Part shown: piece after piece, positions 6,833 to 8,278 of the stretch
Numbering within the stretch: the stretch's first letter is position 1
Layout of the letters: each line of letters begins with the position of its first letter
Assembly (NCBI GenBank): GCA_021779635.1
Contig: JAJYAH010000285.1
Span: 1 to 8,278, forward strand
DNA length: 8,278 bases
Source of the DNA: Pseudomonadota bacterium
Lineage (GTDB): Bacteria; Pseudomonadota; Alphaproteobacteria; Rhizobiales; Xanthobacteraceae
Direction of reading: 5' to 3'
Notes under the pieces: generated by a model
Database searches by the model: none
The model's input: only the letters and a program-made list of their open reading frames with translations
Told to the model about the DNA's origin: nothing
Made by a program: the position numbers and the translations under genes

Positions 6833-7381
6833 CTATTTGCCGGTCGAGGTCAATATCTTCACGAGAATGCTCTGAAATGCGACGGGAATTCGCGTGTTCT
6901 TGCGCCGTGTCGACTTTTGCAGCGCTTCCGCGATTTCCGCTCTGGCAAATTCGCCTCTGGAATATCTTGCTATGATATCGCGCCACATCGCCGACAATGA
7001 TTTGCCGGCGTGGAACGGCTGCTGGATAATTACGCCCCGCGAGCCGGCCCACCGGAGGATTTCATCGGTGGTTTGAGGACCGCAATTCCGGGCCATCAAC
7101 AGATCCCTGAAGGTCAGCTTTCGCAGCAGTTCGCAGGATGGGGTCCATCTTCCCTTCGGCGGGGTTTCTCCGGTCAACTCAGCTGTCAATTCCTTCAAGA
7201 CATTCTCGGCGCGAATGCTCAACCCGTCCTGGGGAGCAGCCGGCACTGCGGCGACGCTCTTCAGCATCGACGCAACGTTTTCCGGTCTTGTTCTGGCGCC
7301 TTCCGCCGAAGGAGGGTTCGTCCGATGCATGGCGATCGCCGCTTGCGAGACGGCGCCGGTGTCGTCATGCGCCGCGTCCAT
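6833..7381 (-). CDS. Small protein with RNA polymerase alpha-CTD-like domain
   Basis: I recognise no named family for the whole 182-residue product, but its middle resembles the helix-hairpin-helix C-terminal domain of RNA polymerase alpha. LSIRAENVLKEL (54-65) aligns with the LSVRSANCLKN of alpha, keeping Arg57 and Asn60, the equivalents of UP-element-contacting Arg265 and Asn268. LLRKLTFRDLLMARNCGPQTTDEIL (85-109) aligns with LLRTPNFGRKSLNEI, keeping Gly101 (Gly296), while Lys298 is replaced by Gln103 and Ser299 by Thr104. About 13 extra residues separate the two halves. The N-terminal 50 residues look disordered; residues 125-182 are basic and helical. It may bind DNA or compete with or recruit polymerase; that is inference. 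The start is uncertain. Third-position G/C rises sharply after the ATG at 7381, which has AGGA 10 nt upstream. An ATG at 7498 lies 12 nt after GGGGAGG, and the frame extends to a TTG at 7522. Confidence 0.7.
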   Translation of the reverse strand: MDAAHDDTGAVSQAAIAMHRTNPPSAEGARTRPENVASMLKSVAAVPAAPQDGLSIRAENVLKELTAELTGETPPKGRWTPSCELLRKLTFRDLLMARNCGPQTTDEILRWAGSRGVIIQQPFHAGKSLSAMWRDIIARYSRGEFARAEIAEALQKSTRRKNTRIPVAFQSILVKILTSTGK

Positions 7382-7792
7382 CCCGGCTCTTTCCTGCCAG
7401 GAATTTCGTTCTGTTGCGTTCGCAGCCTTCAAGGTTGTGTCCTGGTAGTGATGGAGATTGCCCGGCGGCGCTTGCCCCTGAAGGCGAACTCGCTCCATCC
7501 GCCGGCATGACCTCCCCGGCAATAATGCCGATATATATCGCTACACGATATAAATTCGCATGAAAATACGGGATTTCTTCGACGAAAGTGACATTGACAG
7601 GCGCGCTGCTGTTGACAGACTTGGTGCAAGGAAATTTCTGGCGGCCAGGGCTGCGAACGCGGTTGGGGACGCTGTGGACGCAGTCGGGACTCTTAAGAGC
7701 GAGTTGCCGGTCGATCTGCCGATCGAGCCGGTGCGGGTAGGCGTGTGCCGCAGAAAAACAAGGGCAGAAAAAATAAGGGAGGATCATGCATT
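7382..7792. other. Divergent intergenic region
   Basis: This 411-bp gap separates the alpha-CTD-like gene (minus) from the substrate-binding-protein gene (plus). It is shortened to 294 bp if the former starts at 7498. It contains a 19-bp dyad (7534-7552), a small hairpin CGGCA-ATAA-TGCCG (7517-7530), a polypurine ribosome-site-like GGGGAGG on the minus strand (7511-7517) and two TTGACA hexamers on the plus strand (7594-7599 and 7612-7617). Neither TTGACA has a good -10 box at standard spacing. No coding sequence in it is convincing. Confidence 0.5.
7534..7552. promoter_or_regulatory. 19-bp operator-like dyad
   Basis: TATATCG (7534-7540) and CGATATA (7546-7552) are exact reverse complements separated by five bases. 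The length, AT-rich outer arms and location between divergent genes are typical of sites for dimeric winged-helix repressors such as MarR proteins, one of which is encoded 0.9 kb away. For minus-strand transcription it overlaps an AT-rich -10-like stretch, so a bound protein would block the promoter of the alpha-CTD-like gene. I saw no second copy upstream of the MarR gene itself, which weakens the link. Confidence 0.5.
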
Positions 7793-8278
7793 ATGAAAAG
7801 CAATATTTTTGAACAGGTCGTTGGCGCGGCAGTGTCGCGCCGCGCCCTCTTGCGGGCCGCCGGCGCGGGCCTTGTCGGCGGCGGGCTGCTGCCGGGAAGC
7901 ATGATCGGGCCGGCGCTCGCCGAAGATCGCCCGGCGATCGGCACCTATCCGGCCGGCTCGTCCGGCTCGTCGGTGTTCATCGGCATTTCGGTGCCGCGCA
8001 CGGGCACCTATGCCATTCAGGGCGAGGATGAACTCAAGGGCTATCAGCTCGCGATCGAACACATCAACAGCGGCAACGAGCTGATCAAGAAGATATCGCC
8101 GAAAACCACCAAGGGGGTGCTCGGCAAGGAATTGAAATACGGCGTCGCCGACTCCGGCGCCAAGCCGAATGAAGCCGTACAGGCCGAGCAGCGCTTCATC
8201 AGCGAGGACAAGGCTGTGCTGATGACCGGATCGACATCGAGCGCGGTCGCGGTGGCGCTCAACAAGCTGGCGCAGCGC
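7793..8278 (+). CDS. ABC-transporter substrate-binding protein (partial, Tat-exported)
   Basis: This reading frame is open to the right edge, giving the first 162 residues. Residues 1-43 form a twin-arginine signal peptide: SRRALL at 15-20, then a Gly/Ala/Leu-rich hydrophobic core (22-33) and a likely cleavage after ALA at 41-43. The mature part begins EDRPAIGTYPAG. VFIGISVPRTGTYAIQGEDELKGYQLAIEHIN (71-102) is the characteristic first beta-alpha unit of the type I periplasmic binding fold (branched-chain amino acid/urea/amide group, Peripla_BP_6). LKYGVADSGAKPNEAVQAEQRFI and MTGSTSSAVAVALNKLA complete the first lobe. It would capture a solute in the periplasm for a permease-ATPase complex, probably encoded downstream; the substrate cannot be told from this part. 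The start ATG at 7793 follows AAGGGAGGA (7775-7783) by nine nt. An ATG at 7786 is in a frame that stops after eight codons. Confidence 0.92.
   Translation, partial: MKSNIFEQVVGAAVSRRALLRAAGAGLVGGGLLPGSMIGPALAEDRPAIGTYPAGSSGSSVFIGISVPRTGTYAIQGEDELKGYQLAIEHINSGNELIKKISPKTTKGVLGKELKYGVADSGAKPNEAVQAEQRFISEDKAVLMTGSTSSAVAVALNKLAQR

Noticed and set aside
6654..7052. N-terminal extension of the MarR reading frame up to 7052
   Set aside because: The extension overlaps the C-terminal coding part of the alpha-CTD-like gene in another frame and is low-complexity (a serine run). The ATG at 6653 has a good ribosome site and begins the recognisable protein.
7365..7508. 47-codon minus-strand reading frame overlapping the start of the alpha-CTD-like gene, preceded by GGGGAGG
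   Set aside because: The purine-rich site is only two nt before the ATG, too close for normal initiation. Third-position G/C is low for this genome, and the peptide has no recognisable features.
7641..7656. Sigma-54-like promoter (TGGC...TGC) upstream of the substrate-binding-protein gene
   Set aside because: The GG-to-GC spacing is one base longer than the strict -24/-12 requirement, and the flanking consensus bases are missing.
7560..7796. 78-codon plus-strand reading frame whose stop overlaps the substrate-binding-protein start (ATGA)
   Set aside because: There is no ribosome site before its ATG and its codon use is unlike neighbouring genes. The downstream gene has its own strong ribosome site, so coupling is not needed; the overlap is probably chance.

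Overview
The window is GC-rich and looks like a chromosomal segment of an alphaproteobacterium, most likely Bradyrhizobium or a close relative (Nitrobacteraceae). The reasons are the close match, from memory, of the GreA and CarB proteins to that group, the carB-greA gene order, strong G/C preference at third codon positions, and intergenic palindromes of a type I recall from Bradyrhizobium genomes. The species assignment is inference.

Layout, left to right. Bases 1-208 hold an AT-rich, palindrome-rich stretch (repeats at 1-128) and a bidirectional terminator that ends greA. greA (209-685, minus) and carB (824-4153, minus) form a housekeeping block for transcript elongation and carbamoyl-phosphate synthesis. 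Upstream of carB, 4154-4509 has no gene. It is packed with stem-loops and repeats and ends in an intrinsic-terminator-like hairpin whose U-tract lies only 28 nt before the carB start codon. A tRNA-like gene on the same strand (4510-4586) has perfectly paired acceptor, anticodon and T stems, U73 and an encoded CCA. It has an 8-nt anticodon loop and an abnormal D loop; the best reading is tRNA-Cys(GCA)-like. A palindromic intergenic repeat (4667-4708) follows.

The right half is accessory. A small SAM-dependent methyltransferase gene (4748-5443, minus) is divergent from a dps ferritin-like gene (5565-6092, plus). dps converges on a MarR-family regulator gene (6168-6653, minus). Upstream of that on the same strand is a gene (6833-7381) for a small protein whose core resembles the C-terminal DNA-binding domain of the RNA polymerase alpha subunit. 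A 19-bp operator-like dyad (7534-7552) lies between this gene and the start of a Tat-exported ABC-transporter substrate-binding protein gene (7793 onward, plus), which runs off the right edge.

Functionally, the left half is pyrimidine/arginine precursor synthesis and transcription fidelity. The right half combines iron/oxidative-stress protection (Dps), two putative transcription regulators and a solute uptake gene. No mobile element, CRISPR array or complete novel defence system is visible. The most unusual items are the odd tRNA, the possible carB leader attenuator and the alpha-CTD-like protein.
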